A stretch of 64,000 bases of DNA from Pectobacterium sp. A5351 (lineage in GTDB: Bacteria > Pseudomonadota > Gammaproteobacteria > Enterobacterales > Enterobacteriaceae). A program made the translations under genes and the position numbers. Shown piece by piece: positions 32,969 through 43,613 of the stretch (position 1 is the first letter of the stretch; each line of letters begins with the position of its first letter). Where the stretch lies: NCBI RefSeq assembly GCF_028335745.1, contig NZ_CP116477.1, forward strand, positions 1,426,001 through 1,490,000, in the 5' to 3' direction. The notes below the pieces were generated by a model, which was not told the origin of the DNA, searched no databases, and worked only from the letters and a program-made list of their open reading frames with translations.

Positions 32969-33484
32969 ATGAAAAAAATCGCGTGTCTTTCCGCTCTGGC
33001 TTGTGTATTAGCCGTTGGCGCAGGTTCTGCATTTGCTGGTCAAAGCACTGTAACTGCAGGTTATGCTCAAGGTGATGCTCAGGGCGTACAAAATAAAGTT
33101 AAAGGCTTTAACCTGAAATATCGTTATGAGCAAGATAATAACCCACTGGGCGTTATTAGCTCTTTCACCTACCTGGAAAAAAATGGTAGCGATGGCAGTG
33201 ACTACAGCAAAGGCCAATACATGGGCTTCACTGCTGGTCCAGCTTATCGTTTGAATGACTGGGCAAGCCTGTACGGTGTTGTTGGTTTCAGCCACGGTAA
33301 AGTCACCAATAACGCGACCAACGGCCTAGACAACAGCAGCAATGACGACTACGGCTTCACCTACGGTGCTGGTGTTCAGTTCAACCCAATCCAAGACGTT
33401 GCTCTGGATGTCGGTTACGAACAAAGCCGTATCCGCAGTGTTGATGTAGGTGCTTGGGCTGTTGGCGTAGGTTACCGCTTCTAA
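32969..33484 (+). CDS. ompX: Outer-membrane protein X
   Basis: The 171-residue beta-barrel has a 23-residue signal peptide (MKKIACLSALACVLAV... SAFA) and eight predicted strands. Family blocks are GFNLKYRYEQDNNPLGVISS, GPAYRLNDWASLYGVVGF and YEQSRIRSVDVGAWAVGVGY, with the terminal Phe. It is a small outer-membrane protein of the Ail/OmpX family, linked to envelope stress and adhesion. GAGG lies before the ATG. The codon choice is that of a highly expressed gene. Confidence 0.96.
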   Translation: MKKIACLSALACVLAVGAGSAFAGQSTVTAGYAQGDAQGVQNKVKGFNLKYRYEQDNNPLGVISSFTYLEKNGSDGSDYSKGQYMGFTAGPAYRLNDWASLYGVVGFSHGKVTNNATNGLDNSSNDDYGFTYGAGVQFNPIQDVALDVGYEQSRIRSVDVGAWAVGVGYRF

Positions 33485-33539
33485 TTTAATCCTGTAGGGG
33501 TTATTTACCCTCAGCATTGGTTGTTAGATGTGTCGGAAG

Positions 33540-33567
33540 AATCCGCTCTTTTCAGGGCGGATTTTTT
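33540..33567 (+). terminator. ompX terminator
   Basis: AATCCGC (33540-33546) pairs with GCGGATT (33557-33563), followed by TTTT. Confidence 0.85.
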
Positions 33568-33825
33568 ATGGCGAACTTCCTGCCCGCTACCCTGCGGGAC
33601 GTCGCAAGCGACGCTTTTCTATGACTGTTTGTCAAACCTGCGACGAATTTCGCCAGTCTTTTAGCCAGTCACTTTCCCGTCGGTCGCTATTCGGTGTTCT
33701 TGCCACGGTTGAGCAAAAGCATGTGTATCGGTCTGTCATCACATTTTACCTTGACGTTAAGATTCTTTATGTGAAGATATTGACCATTAGGCAGCAGTGA
33801 TTTGCTCAAGTTATTGAGGTTATAC
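33568..33825 (+). promoter_or_regulatory. Leader region of the MFS transporter gene with small hairpins
   Basis: About 260 bp. It contains short inverted motifs (CCCGCTACCCTGCGGG at 33582-33597 and GTCGCAAGCGAC at 33601-33612) and then AT-rich sequence likely to hold the promoter. The open frame from 33528 spans the ompX terminator and is not credible. Confidence 0.4.
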
Positions 33826-34995
33826 ATGGTAGTGACATCAACGGCCCGCACGCGGGCTTTTCTTTTCTTCACGATTATCCTGTTGGGATTGAATTTACGC
33901 CCCGTACTGGCGGGGATTGGCCCGCTGCTGAATCAGATTCAGGCCGCAACGGGTCTGGATGACAGCATGGCGGGCATGTTAACCACGCTCCCCGTATTCG
34001 CTATGGGATGGTGTGCGTTATATGGCGGTCAGTTGCAGGCACGTCTTGGGGAATATCGTGGAATCACATTGGGCATTGTGGTGATTGCCTTGGCATGTGG
34101 TGCCCGCTGGTGGCTGAATAGCGGTATTGCTCTGCTGGTGAGTGCCGCACTTGCTGGGATCGGGATTGCTTTAATTCAGGCGCTGGTGCCGTCGTTTATC
34201 AAACTCCATTTTGGCCGTCATAGCAGTCTCCTGATGGGCTTTTATACCACAGCGATTATGACCGGCGCGGCGTTTGCGGCTTCATCGGTTTCTCCGCTGG
34301 CCAATGCGTGGGGCTGGCAACGTGCGCTGGCCTGTTGGGGGATCGTGGCGTTGGTTGCCACAGTAGCCTGGCGCTGTGTGCCTAAAGCGTATACTGTGAA
34401 ACAAGAGGCTGCGGTCGTTCTGGCAACGCGCAGAAGCGGGATGGACTGGCTGCTGATGGTGTTCTTCGGTATTGGTACGGGCGCGTATACGCTGGTGCTG
34501 GCATGGCTGCCACCGTATTACATTCAACTGGGGCTGGATGCGACGCAAAGCGGCTTGATGTTAGGGGGATTAACGCTGACGGAGGTGATTTCCGGCTTGC
34601 TGGTGTCCACGTTTATCAACCGTTTTCCCGATCGGCGCAGGCTACTTATCCCTATCCTGATTGTGATGTTGGCAGGAATGATTGGGCTGATCGTCGCGCC
34701 ACTGACGTTCACGTATCCCATTATTATCATGCTGGGGATTGGCATTGGCGCATTGTTCCCGCTGTCGCTGATTGTGGCGTTGGATCAGGTGACGGAGTCA
34801 CATAAGACCGGTTCACTGATGGGCTTTGTGCAGGGCGGCGGCTACACCCTTGCCAGCCTGATGCCTTTGCTGGCTGGTTTTATACGCCAGCATACGGCGG
34901 GGCTGGAGCAGGCCTGGATGATTATGACCGTTGGTGTGGTCGTGTTGATTCTGATGGCGACCCGTTTTGCTCCGGTGAAAAGCCCGAATCGCTAA
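33826..34995 (+). CDS. MFS transporter, CynX/NimT-type
   Basis: The transporter has 389 residues from ATG 33826 (GAGG upstream), with about twelve membrane helices. GLNLRPVLAGIGPLLNQIQA, MAGMLTTLPVFAMGWCALYG and LGEYRGITLGI are characteristic of the CynX/NimT (cyanate / 2-nitroimidazole) group of MFS proteins. The substrate is unknown: family members export small anions or nitroimidazoles. It is a single gene, ending before a hairpin shared with the convergent MATE gene. Confidence 0.8.
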   Translation: MVVTSTARTRAFLFFTIILLGLNLRPVLAGIGPLLNQIQAATGLDDSMAGMLTTLPVFAMGWCALYGGQLQARLGEYRGITLGIVVIALACGARWWLNSGIALLVSAALAGIGIALIQALVPSFIKLHFGRHSSLLMGFYTTAIMTGAAFAASSVSPLANAWGWQRALACWGIVALVATVAWRCVPKAYTVKQEAAVVLATRRSGMDWLLMVFFGIGTGAYTLVLAWLPPYYIQLGLDATQSGLMLGGLTLTEVISGLLVSTFINRFPDRRRLLIPILIVMLAGMIGLIVAPLTFTYPIIIMLGIGIGALFPLSLIVALDQVTESHKTGSLMGFVQGGGYTLASLMPLLAGFIRQHTAGLEQAWMIMTVGVVVLILMATRFAPVKSPNR

Positions 34996-35013
34996 GCCAT
35001 TTGTGGTGTTATA

Positions 35014-35035
35014 AGCGAGCGGAAACCCGCTCGCT
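35014..35035. terminator. Hairpin between convergent transporter genes
   Basis: AGCGAGCGG pairs with CCGCTCGCT over a 4-base loop between two convergent genes. The T-run is weak, so it is a probable rather than certain bidirectional terminator. Confidence 0.6.
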
Positions 35036-35036
35036 A

Positions 35037-36440
35037 TCATTGGTCTGCCGGTGGACGATAGCGCCATAGCCAGCGCCCGCTCATCAGACGGCGGTAATAA
35101 AAGAAGCCGCGTACAATCCAGTCAAAGAACATCCCCATCCACACGCCAATCACGCCAAAACCGAGCATCACGCCGAGGATATACCCCGCGATGACCCGAC
35201 ATCCCCACATACCTGCCATTGCCACCCACATGGTGTAACTGGCGTCTTTCGCGCCTTTCAGACCGGCAGGGAGCACCCAGGACGCCGCCCAGATTGGCAT
35301 AAATAGCGCGTTGAGCCACAGGAGATGTTTTGCCACTTCGATCACTTCCGGCTCATTGGTGTAAAACGACGCTAAAAAGCTGGCGCTGGGCACCGACAGT
35401 ACGGCAAGCACGCACAGCCCAATATTGGACAGCCAGAAGATGTGCTTCAACTGGCGAGTGGATTGCATGATCTGGCCTTTCCCCAGCCGTGTGCCAATAA
35501 TAATCGTGGCGGCGGCGCCGAGCGAATTGCCGGGAAGGTTGATCAGCGTTGAGATGGAGAAAGCGATAAAGTTTCCGGCAATGACTTCGGTTCCCATACC
35601 TGCCACAAAACGCTGGGTGATCAGCTTGCCGATGTTAAACATCACCGATTCTATGCTGGCGGGAATACCGATACTGAGCACTTCATAGAGAATCGTCAGG
35701 GTAAAAGGTGCAAAGTAAGACTTGAAGGGAATACGCAACGCGCCGTTAAAACCGTGCATCAGCGTCAAAATCACGAAGACCGCACCGATATAGCGTGAAA
35801 TGGTGATCCCGATGCCAGCACCAATAAAGCCGAGACCATCCCAGGAAAAGGCACCGTAAATCAGAAGGCTACTGATGGCAATATTGAGGATATTCATCCC
35901 AATGTTGATGACCATGGGCAATTTGGTATTGCCCGCACCCCGCAACGCACCACAGCCTACCAGCGCGATGGCGACGGCAGGATACCCCCACACCGTCCAG
36001 CGTAGGAACGTGAGAGCGAGAGCTTTAACCTGTTCGTCGGCCTGTCCTGCGATCAGATCGATAATCGCTGAACCGGCGAATTCAACCAGTGCGACTAACA
36101 GAAATGATGACAGAACCAGTAATGACATCGACTGGCGGGCGGCAGATCGCGCCTGCTTTCTATTGCGCTGCCCCAGGCTGAACGCGACAACCACGGCAGT
36201 TCCCAACGCGACGGCGGTAAAGAAGGCGATGATGACCATATTGAAGCTGTCAGCCAGGCCGACGGCCGCCATGGCTTCTTTCCCCAGCCAACTGACTAAG
36301 AAGGTGCTGAAAACCCCCATCAACACGACGCAAAGGCCTTCAATAAAGATAGGGAAGGCGAGCGGTGAGATTTCTCTCCAGAAGAGAACTCGGTTGGAGT
36401 AACGCTTTTTATACCAGTCAGTATCTTTTAGTTTTTTCAT
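35037..36440 (-). CDS. MATE-family multidrug efflux transporter
   Basis: The protein has 467 residues from ATG 36440 (MKKLKDTDWYKKRYS) and twelve predicted helices in two MatE repeats. FPIFIEGLCVVLMGVFSTFL and LRGAGNTKLPMVINIGMN are typical. It is closest in look to the EmmdR/YeeO group, which exports cationic drugs using Na+ or H+. An in-frame extension to 36527 lacks a ribosome site. It is a stand-alone gene. Confidence 0.85.
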   Translation of the reverse strand: MKKLKDTDWYKKRYSNRVLFWREISPLAFPIFIEGLCVVLMGVFSTFLVSWLGKEAMAAVGLADSFNMVIIAFFTAVALGTAVVVAFSLGQRNRKQARSAARQSMSLLVLSSFLLVALVEFAGSAIIDLIAGQADEQVKALALTFLRWTVWGYPAVAIALVGCGALRGAGNTKLPMVINIGMNILNIAISSLLIYGAFSWDGLGFIGAGIGITISRYIGAVFVILTLMHGFNGALRIPFKSYFAPFTLTILYEVLSIGIPASIESVMFNIGKLITQRFVAGMGTEVIAGNFIAFSISTLINLPGNSLGAAATIIIGTRLGKGQIMQSTRQLKHIFWLSNIGLCVLAVLSVPSASFLASFYTNEPEVIEVAKHLLWLNALFMPIWAASWVLPAGLKGAKDASYTMWVAMAGMWGCRVIAGYILGVMLGFGVIGVWMGMFFDWIVRGFFYYRRLMSGRWLWRYRPPADQ

Positions 36441-36948
36441 GAAACGATCTTGGCGGTATCTCAAGTTTCCCTGTCGGTACGGTAAAGAGAGCCACAAGGT
36501 GGCTCGCAAATAGCATTGTTTTTGCACAGTATCGTGCTATCCATTTTGTGCAATTGTGACAGCATGGCTGTTTTTTAAAATAGCGTTCCTATTTACAGAG
36601 TATCAGTCGCCAAATCGATGTCCAGCCTGGATTGCTGTCCCCGCATGGAAAGTTGTTGCATGTCTCTATTACTTAGATTCATCTTGATTAGATTTTTCTA
36701 AATTAATGGTGGAACGCATATACCCAGCATTATCACCTTCTTTGCCGACTGAAGATGGCTGCATTATGACGGGTTTAAGCGGCTCAAAAGAGGATCACGA
36801 TCATGCCAATGCCACTTGCTACCCCACCCGTTCAGATCCGCACATTGTTAGGTGAAGGGGCGATGGTAGTGATGTGATGGACGTCCCTCCCTGAGTACAG
36901 GCCCTGCCACACTTATGCTCAGTGTTCTTCTTTCAGAGATACTGCATC
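36441..36948. other. Intergenic region with probable IS-end sequence
   Basis: About 500 bp. The left part holds the promoter of the MATE gene. The right part (about 36770-36948) runs into an IS110-type remnant. A short open stretch around 36804-36878 (ATGCCAATGCCACTTGC onward) ends in TGA after 24 codons and is probably debris. Nothing else is recognised. Confidence 0.4.
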
Positions 36949-37086
36949 ATGAACGCGATAACAGTCATCGGTATCGATTTGGCTACATCTGTCTTTCAGG
37001 TCTGTGTCTGGATGAATGACGGAAGCATTGCATTTAACTGTAAAGTTTCCCGCGCTAAATTGCTGGATAGCATGCGTCAGTTAATG
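36949..37086 (+). pseudogene. IS110-family transposase N-terminal remnant
   Basis: The first about 46 codons read MNAITVIGIDLATSVFQVCV and [14 protein letters not shown], the start of the DEDD-type RuvC-like domain of IS110 transposases. After residue 46 the similarity stops and IS3-type sequence begins. No right end is visible, so the element is a truncated relic. Confidence 0.75.
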
Positions 37087-37787
<701 letters not shown>

Positions 37788-37793
37788 AATACA

Positions 37794-37823
37794 AAACGCC
37801 CGATGCTGCGCATCAGGCGTTTC
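37794..37823 (-). terminator. Hairpin downstream of tRNA-Ser
   Basis: AAACGCC-C-GATG around CTGCG pairs with CATC-A-GGCGTTT. On the minus strand it is followed by a T-rich stretch. It probably ends the tRNA-Ser transcript. Confidence 0.5.
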
Positions 37824-37915
37824 AATACTCAAACTTATTAAGTTATATCAGAACCAGTCAACTTTATGCAGTAGAAAATCAAAAAATAACATTTAATTCA
37901 TTGATCTTTCAAATA

Positions 37916-38005
37916 TGGCGGTGAGGAAGGGATTCGAACCCTTGATACGTTTTCACGTATACACACTTTCCAGGCGTGCTCCTTCAGCCTCTCGGACACC
38001 TCACC
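37916..38005 (-). tRNA. serX: tRNA-Ser (anticodon GGA)
   Basis: The minus strand has a 7-bp acceptor GGTGAGG/CCTCACC with discriminator G and encoded CCA. It shows the GGTTCGAATCC T-arm, a long variable arm (TACGTGAAAACGTA) and the anticodon loop CTGGAAA, giving GGA for codons UCC and UCU. It has the full length of a class II tRNA. Confidence 0.97.
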
Positions 38006-38175
38006 GGGGGTTACCTACAAGGGGCAACGGGGCGCTACTATAGGGAGTCGCTTAGCTCCGGTCAAGCAGTATTTAGCGCGAACGGTGCGTCTGGCTAAGC
38101 ATTGAACGGTAACGGATAGTCCGCGTAATAGTGTCGTTAAGATGTAGGCAAAATGGGTGGGTAATGGGCATAAAA

Positions 38176-38204
38176 AAACCACAGACCGCGATGGCCTGTG
38201 GTTT
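38176..38204 (-). terminator. Terminator of the sugar-phosphate isomerase gene
   Basis: AAACCACAG pairs with CTGTGGTTT; the minus strand continues into a T7 run. It lies 21 bp after the gene's stop. Confidence 0.85.
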
Positions 38205-38224
38205 GTTTGTCAGCGAGCGGACGA

Positions 38225-38863
38225 TTACGCCAGCAGCGTTTTAATGTAGCTGGTCAGTGCTTCGTCTTTGCTGTTAGCGAAGAAGTATTCCTGGAATTTA
38301 GGACCTGCAACGGCGCCTTTAACCAGATCCTGATCGAGACCTTTCAGAATGGTGATCAGGTCGTTGTAGGTCACTTCTTTTACGGCATCCAGGATTTTCT
38401 TGTTACGTTGTTGAGGAACAACGCGATCGCTCGGATAGCCTCTGCCGCCTTCTTCTTTGAACAACTGAGTAAACAGGTTTTCCAGGTTCAGCTCAGCGCC
38501 CCAGCCAAAGCCTTTAGCGTAAGGAACGGATACGGCGTTACCGTTGTTGATCTGAGAGAACAGGTAAGCATCAGATGGGTCAACAACCAGACCACAGATT
38601 ACGCCTGGGAAAGAGTTACAAGCCAGCATCGCGCCCTGGCCAGTACCGCAGCCGGTCACAACGAAATCAGCCGCGCCTGAGTTCAGCAGGATTGCAGCCA
38701 GAATACCGTTCTGGATGTAGGTCAGCTGTGCGGCATCTTCAACGGCGTATTGACCGTAGTTGTGTACAGTGTGGCCCAACGGTGCAACCGCTTTGGTCAG
38801 AGACTCGGCGATGATGGCGTTTTTAGCAGCCTGGCTGTTCTCGTTAATCAGTGCAATTTTCAT
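38225..38863 (-). CDS. RpiB/LacA/LacB-family sugar-phosphate isomerase
   Basis: The 212-residue protein has the RpiB/LacAB fold: MKIALINENSQAAKN, the active-site GCGTGQGAMLACNSFPGV (general-base Cys) and PSDAYLFSQINNGNAVSVP. A C-terminal extension of about 50 residues (YNDLITILKGLDQDLVKGAV) is longer than in E. coli RpiB (149). It should interconvert aldose and ketose phosphates. The physiological sugar is not known to me and may lie in plant-sugar catabolism. GGAAC precedes the ATG. It is monocistronic between two terminators. Confidence 0.8.
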   Translation of the reverse strand: MKIALINENSQAAKNAIIAESLTKAVAPLGHTVHNYGQYAVEDAAQLTYIQNGILAAILLNSGAADFVVTGCGTGQGAMLACNSFPGVICGLVVDPSDAYLFSQINNGNAVSVPYAKGFGWGAELNLENLFTQLFKEEGGRGYPSDRVVPQQRNKKILDAVKEVTYNDLITILKGLDQDLVKGAVAGPKFQEYFFANSKDEALTSYIKTLLA

Positions 38864-39046
38864 GTTCGTTCCTTTTCTGTGACGGACAAATACATTTTTT
38901 AAAACTGTATTTCAAATTGATGGGAGCAGTATACCGTTTCAAAAGTAAAGCGCAAATCGTCGAAGCAAAGAATGCGGCACAGCCCATAGATTCAGGAAAA
39001 ACACGATGAACGGAAAAGCGATAATAAAGGCATAACATATTGAAAA

Positions 39047-39069
39047 ATGGCGCTGTATTTCAGCGCCAT
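39047..39069 (-). terminator. betT terminator
   Basis: ATGGCGCTG pairs with CAGCGCCAT over a 5-base loop, 12 bp after the betT stop. Confidence 0.8.
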
Positions 39070-39080
39070 AGCGTAGGGGA

Positions 39081-41114
39081 TTATGCGTCAGGGAAGGTCA
39101 GCGTATTGCCCGGTGCCTCTCGATTAAGATGAAGAAAATTCAGGTGTCGCTCGTACTGATCCAAAATATCGTTAATCACCTGCTCTTTACTGTAGTCCAT
39201 CAGGTCATTCCCCTGACTTCCTTCCAACAGGAAAGTCTCAAGGCGGTAATAATCTGATTTCCCCGAGCGGGCGCGGTAGGTAAACGCAGGGACGCTATAG
39301 CGCTGTGGCCAGATTTGGTAAAGGAAATTCTGCTCATCACCCAAATTCACCAGCAGTTCGAGATGGTTTAGGCGCTCATCTTCGACAGGTGGCAATTCGC
39401 TGACTTCAACGCTGGCACCACGCAGGCGCAGTTCACGTGCGACATCCTCCATCGCAGCTTTACAGACGTTATCCAGCATTTTCTGTGTATGCGTTGTGCC
39501 AGGGAAATTCATGACGCGTGAGATACGTTGTTTCCAGTTCAAACGATCGTCGCCTGAAATTGGCATCGGTGCCGAGGTTTGCAAGGAGCTGGCTTTACGG
39601 TAATCCTCGACCCGCAGTGATTTATATAACCCCGCCATAATAAAGAACATCACAAAGCTAAACGGCAATCCCATGATGACGGTCGTGTTCTGTAATGCTG
39701 ACACACCGTTTGTCATCAACATACCCAGCGTCAACAGGCCAATCGCGACTGACCAGAAAATCCGCAGCCAGTTTGGTGCATCGTTGTTGATGTCACCAAG
39801 GCGAGAGGTGAAATTGCCCAGTACCAGCGAACCGGAATCGGCAGAGGTGACATAAAACAGTAAGCCGGTAATGGTCGCGACAGAGGCGCTCAGGCTGAAG
39901 CCGGGGTACTGCGCCAGCAGGCTGTAGAATCCTCGCTCCGGGTGCTGCATGACTTCATTGGCAAAGTCCAGATTACCGTGGATGACCTGATAAAGCGCGC
40001 TGTTGCCGAAAATGGAGAGCCACAGCAGGGTAAAGACAAACGGAATGATCAGCGTGCCGACAACGAACTGCCGAATCGTTCTGCCGCGTGAGATACGTGC
40101 CAGAAATAGCCCGACAAACGGTGCCCATGCTACCCACCATGCCCAGAAGAACAGCGTCCAGCTATTCATCCACTCGGTTGGGCGATCGAACGCAAAGCTA
40201 TTGAGCGTCATGCCCGTAAAGCGGTTGATGTAGTCTCCGACGTTCAGCACCAGCGCATTTAGCAGAAACTCGGTATCGCCCCAGAAGAGCAGAAAGAGAA
40301 TCAAACCCAGCGCGAGCAGGACGTTAAGCTCGGAGAGGAAGCGAATACCGCGATTGACCCCGGACGTCACGGAAACGGTCGCCATGATCACGGAAAGCAG
40401 GATGAGCGAGGCCTGGACGGTGAGATTCTCTGGGATCTGGAACAGGACTTTCAGCCCATAGTTCAACTGAACGACGCCGATGCCCAGTGTGGTGGCGATA
40501 CCGAAGATGGTTCCAAGTACGGCGGCGATATCAACACTGTGTCCAATCGGGCCATTGATGCGTTTACCAAAAATGGGATACAGGGCAGAGCGAATCGTCA
40601 GCGGCAAATTATACCGGTAGCTGAAGTAGCCAAGCGCAATGCCCATCAACGCGTACATTGACCAACCGGTTAATCCGTAGTGAAACAGCGTCCAGACCAT
40701 GGCCTGTCGCGCCGCTTCCATCGTCTGACCTTGTCCTTCCGGCGGCATCATATATTGCGTAATGGGTTCCGCAACGGAAAAGAACATTAAATCGATGCCG
40801 ATCCCCGCCGCAAACAGCATCGCTGCCCAGCTCATCAAGCTAAATTCAGGTTTCGACTGCTCCGGCCCGAGCTTGATTGAACCAAAGCGAGATGAGGCGA
40901 TGAAGATGACGAAAACGATGTAGAGCGTGGCGGCGAGCAGATAGTACCAACCAAAGGTAGCAGAAACCCAGTTAAGCGCATGGGTAATCCAGGCATTTGC
41001 TTCTTTGTTAAACAACATGGTCATCAGCGAGAAGGTCAGGATGAGTCCCGCTGATGTGTAGAACACGACAGGATTCAGGCGATCCTGTTGGGTGGTCGTT
41101 TCTGATGTTGGCAT
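39081..41114 (-). CDS. betT: High-affinity choline transporter BetT
   Basis: The BCCT-family transporter has 677 residues from ATG 41114, the length of E. coli BetT. It has twelve membrane helices with the aromatic MTLNSFAFDRPTEWMNSWTL and FFWAWWVAWAPFVGLFLARI regions. The long hydrophilic C-terminal domain (from about 500) is characteristic of BetT and takes part in osmotic activation. It imports choline by proton symport for conversion to glycine betaine. It is divergent from betIBA across a 351-bp control region. Confidence 0.95.
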   Translation of the reverse strand: MPTSETTTQQDRLNPVVFYTSAGLILTFSLMTMLFNKEANAWITHALNWVSATFGWYYLLAATLYIVFVIFIASSRFGSIKLGPEQSKPEFSLMSWAAMLFAAGIGIDLMFFSVAEPITQYMMPPEGQGQTMEAARQAMVWTLFHYGLTGWSMYALMGIALGYFSYRYNLPLTIRSALYPIFGKRINGPIGHSVDIAAVLGTIFGIATTLGIGVVQLNYGLKVLFQIPENLTVQASLILLSVIMATVSVTSGVNRGIRFLSELNVLLALGLILFLLFWGDTEFLLNALVLNVGDYINRFTGMTLNSFAFDRPTEWMNSWTLFFWAWWVAWAPFVGLFLARISRGRTIRQFVVGTLIIPFVFTLLWLSIFGNSALYQVIHGNLDFANEVMQHPERGFYSLLAQYPGFSLSASVATITGLLFYVTSADSGSLVLGNFTSRLGDINNDAPNWLRIFWSVAIGLLTLGMLMTNGVSALQNTTVIMGLPFSFVMFFIMAGLYKSLRVEDYRKASSLQTSAPMPISGDDRLNWKQRISRVMNFPGTTHTQKMLDNVCKAAMEDVARELRLRGASVEVSELPPVEDERLNHLELLVNLGDEQNFLYQIWPQRYSVPAFTYRARSGKSDYYRLETFLLEGSQGNDLMDYSKEQVINDILDQYERHLNFLHLNREAPGNTLTFPDA

Positions 41115-41465
41115 GGTTATCCCTTGCGTTACGTGAACAGATACTCTGATTCCTCTCTCCACGAAGCGTGCTTAGCGCATACCAAGAATGGGGCGCAGGA
41201 CATCCGCTGAGTACGCTTTCCGTTGAAGATGGTCATCAGAACAAAAAAGAAATTATTCTTTTTAAGTTAGAGTTATCGTCTGAACTCAAACTGCTTTTCG
41301 TGATAACTGATACAGATTTTTAACCTTTCAGCAATAAAAGATATTCATTTTTTATTGAACGTTCAATCAAAAAAAAGTTTAATGGGATAAATCGGATCAT
41401 GAATCATCGTCTTTTACCGTGATTCATCACTCAAAATGAAGGGAAGAAAATGAAGGGGAAGTGCA
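41115..41465. promoter_or_regulatory. Divergent betT/betI control region
   Basis: 351 bp between divergent genes, without coding potential. It is AT-rich in 41240-41400, with promoters in both directions expected there. It contains the BetI-type operator listed separately and GAAGGGAAG before the GTG of betI. Confidence 0.7.
41354..41367. promoter_or_regulatory. BetI operator
   Basis: ATTGAACGTTCAAT is a perfect 14-bp palindrome in the betT/betI divergent promoter. BetI sites of enterobacteria and relatives have this TTGAACGTTCAA core. BetI binds without choline and releases with it. Confidence 0.85.
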
Positions 41466-42053
41466 GTGCCTAAAGTCGGAATGCAGCCCATCAGACGGCA
41501 GCAACTCATCGAAGCGACGCTGGCCGCGATCAATGATGTGGGGATGCATGATGCCTCGATCGTACAGATTGCCCGACGTGCTGGAGTGTCGAATGGCATC
41601 ATCAGCCATTACTTCCGCGATAAAAATGGCTTACTGGAAGCGACGATGCGCTACCTGATTAGTCATCTGGGGCTGGCGGTGAAATCAAGGCTATTGAGCC
41701 TGACAGAAAACATGCCTCGTGCACGTTTGCGGGCAATTGTTCAGGGAAATTTCGATGATAGCCAGACGAATAGCGCAGCGATGAAAACCTGGCTGGCGTT
41801 CTGGGCCAGTAGCCTGCATTCCCCGATGCTCCATCGGCTACAGCAAGTGAACGATCGGCGGCTTTACTCCAACCTGTGTGTCGAATTCAGCCGCTGTTTG
41901 CCGAAGGAGAACGCGCGTATTGCGGCAAAAGGGTTGGCGGGTCTGATCGATGGGCTGTGGCTGCGCGGTGCGCTAAGTCATGACGCCTTCAACCGCGAAG
42001 AAGCGTTGAGCATTGCCTACGACTATATCGAGCAGCAGCTCACTCTCGCGTAA
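41466..42053 (+). CDS. betI: Choline-responsive TetR-family repressor
   Basis: The 195-residue TetR-family regulator has the same length as E. coli BetI. The N-terminal helix-turn-helix is [18 protein letters not shown], and the C-terminal BetI ligand domain includes [20 protein letters not shown]. It represses betT and betIBA until choline is present. The start is GTG with GAAGGGG-type ribosome site. It is the first gene of betIBA. Confidence 0.95.
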   Translation: MPKVGMQPIRRQQLIEATLAAINDVGMHDASIVQIARRAGVSNGIISHYFRDKNGLLEATMRYLISHLGLAVKSRLLSLTENMPRARLRAIVQGNFDDSQTNSAAMKTWLAFWASSLHSPMLHRLQQVNDRRLYSNLCVEFSRCLPKENARIAAKGLAGLIDGLWLRGALSHDAFNREEALSIAYDYIEQQLTLA

Positions 42054-42121
42054 TCCTTCCCTATCATTTTGCCTTTTCTGCCTGGAATGCATATCCGGGC
42101 AGCCACCAGACAGGAGAATTT

Positions 42122-43594
42122 ATGTCTTGCTACGGTTTACAACAGCTCTATATCAACGGCTCATATGTTGATAGTACGGGTGACGAGACGTTTGATGCGG
42201 TAAACCCCGCGAATGGCGACATCATCGCCCAGCTCCAGTCGGCCACTGCCGCTGACGTTGATCGGGCGGTCAGCGCCGCCGCCGCAGGGCAGAAGATATG
42301 GGCGGCGATGACGGCGATGGAGCGCTCGCGTATTTTACGCCGTGCCGTGGATATCCTGCGTGAGCGTAACGATGAACTCGCGTTACTTGAAACGCACGAC
42401 ACCGGCAAGCCGCTCTCAGAAACGCGCACCGTCGATATCGTGACCGGTGCGGATGTTCTGGAATATTACGCGGGGTTGGTTCCCATGCTCGAAGGGCAGC
42501 AGATTCCCCTGCGTGAAACCTCGTTCGTCTATACCCGCCGGGAACCGCTGGGGGTGGTCGCTGGCATCGGTGCCTGGAACTACCCCATTCAGATCGCATT
42601 GTGGAAATCGGCCCCTGCGCTGGCGGCTGGCAACGCGATGATCTTCAAGCCCAGTGAAGTCACGTCGCTTACCGCGCTGAAGCTGGCAGAAATCTATACC
42701 GAAGCTGGCTTACCTGCGGGCGTATTCAACGTGCTGACGGGAACAGGGCAATCCGTTGGTCAGGCGCTGACTATGCATCCGGGGATTGCCAAAGTCTCTT
42801 TCACCGGAGGGATCGCCAGCGGGAAAACGGTAATGGCCAATGCCGCAGGCTCGACGCTGAAAGCGGTTACGATGGAACTGGGGGGCAAATCACCGCTGAT
42901 CATTTTTGCTGATGCCGATCTGGATAAGGCGGCAGATATCGCCATGATGGCGAACTTTTTCAGCTCAGGACAGGTGTGCACCAACGGTACACGTGTCTTC
43001 ATTCCACAGGCATTGCAGGCGCAGTTTGAGGAAAAAATTCTGGCGCGCGTTCAGCGCATCCGTATCGGTGACCCGACGGACGAACAGGTGAATTTTGGTC
43101 CACTGGTTAGCTTCCCGCACAGAGAATCCGTACTGCGTTACATCGAAAGTGGAAAACGCGAAGGCGCTCGCGTGCTGGTGGGCGGCGAACTGATGACTGA
43201 CGAGAAATATGCACAAGGCGCATACGTTGCCCCTACGGTGTTCACGGATTGCCGGGACGAGATGAAGATTGTGCGGGAAGAAATTTTTGGCCCGGTCATG
43301 AGCATTCTGACGTATCAGAATGAGGATGAAGTCATCCGTCGCGCCAATGATAGCGAGTATGGGCTGGCGGCTGGCATAGTGACCAGCGATTTGAATCGGG
43401 CACATCGGGTTATCCATCAGCTTGAAGCAGGGATTTGCTGGGTCAATACCTGGGGCGAATCCCCGGCTGAGATGCCTGTGGGGGGCTACAAACATTCGGG
43501 TGTCGGACGTGAAAACGGCATAACAACATTGGAACACTATACGCAAATTAAGTCTGTACAGGTTGAACTGGGTGAATTCCGCTCGGTATTTTAA
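42122..43594 (+). CDS. betB: Betaine aldehyde dehydrogenase
   Basis: The 490-residue NAD(P)-dependent aldehyde dehydrogenase oxidises betaine aldehyde to glycine betaine. Conserved blocks are [28 protein letters not shown] with the general-base Glu and [15 protein letters not shown] with the catalytic Cys near residue 286. The length equals that of E. coli BetB. AGGAG lies before its ATG. It is the second gene of the operon, 68 bp after betI and 19 bp before betA. Confidence 0.97.
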   Translation: MSCYGLQQLYINGSYVDSTGDETFDAVNPANGDIIAQLQSATAADVDRAVSAAAAGQKIWAAMTAMERSRILRRAVDILRERNDELALLETHDTGKPLSETRTVDIVTGADVLEYYAGLVPMLEGQQIPLRETSFVYTRREPLGVVAGIGAWNYPIQIALWKSAPALAAGNAMIFKPSEVTSLTALKLAEIYTEAGLPAGVFNVLTGTGQSVGQALTMHPGIAKVSFTGGIASGKTVMANAAGSTLKAVTMELGGKSPLIIFADADLDKAADIAMMANFFSSGQVCTNGTRVFIPQALQAQFEEKILARVQRIRIGDPTDEQVNFGPLVSFPHRESVLRYIESGKREGARVLVGGELMTDEKYAQGAYVAPTVFTDCRDEMKIVREEIFGPVMSILTYQNEDEVIRRANDSEYGLAAGIVTSDLNRAHRVIHQLEAGICWVNTWGESPAEMPVGGYKHSGVGRENGITTLEHYTQIKSVQVELGEFRSVF

Positions 43595-43613
43595 ACGAAG
43601 GGGAGAAAGCCTA

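Noticed and set aside
33528..33800. 90-codon open frame after ompX.
   Set aside because: It crosses the ompX terminator, has no ribosome site and no recognisable protein pattern.
36804..36878. Short 24-codon open stretch (MPMPLATPPVQIRTLL) before the IS110 remnant.
   Set aside because: Too short, no ribosome site and in degraded IS surroundings; it may be debris but cannot be called a gene.
42148..43546. Long minus-strand open frames within betB.
   Set aside because: They are shadows of a GC-rich coding gene; betB is complete and well matched.
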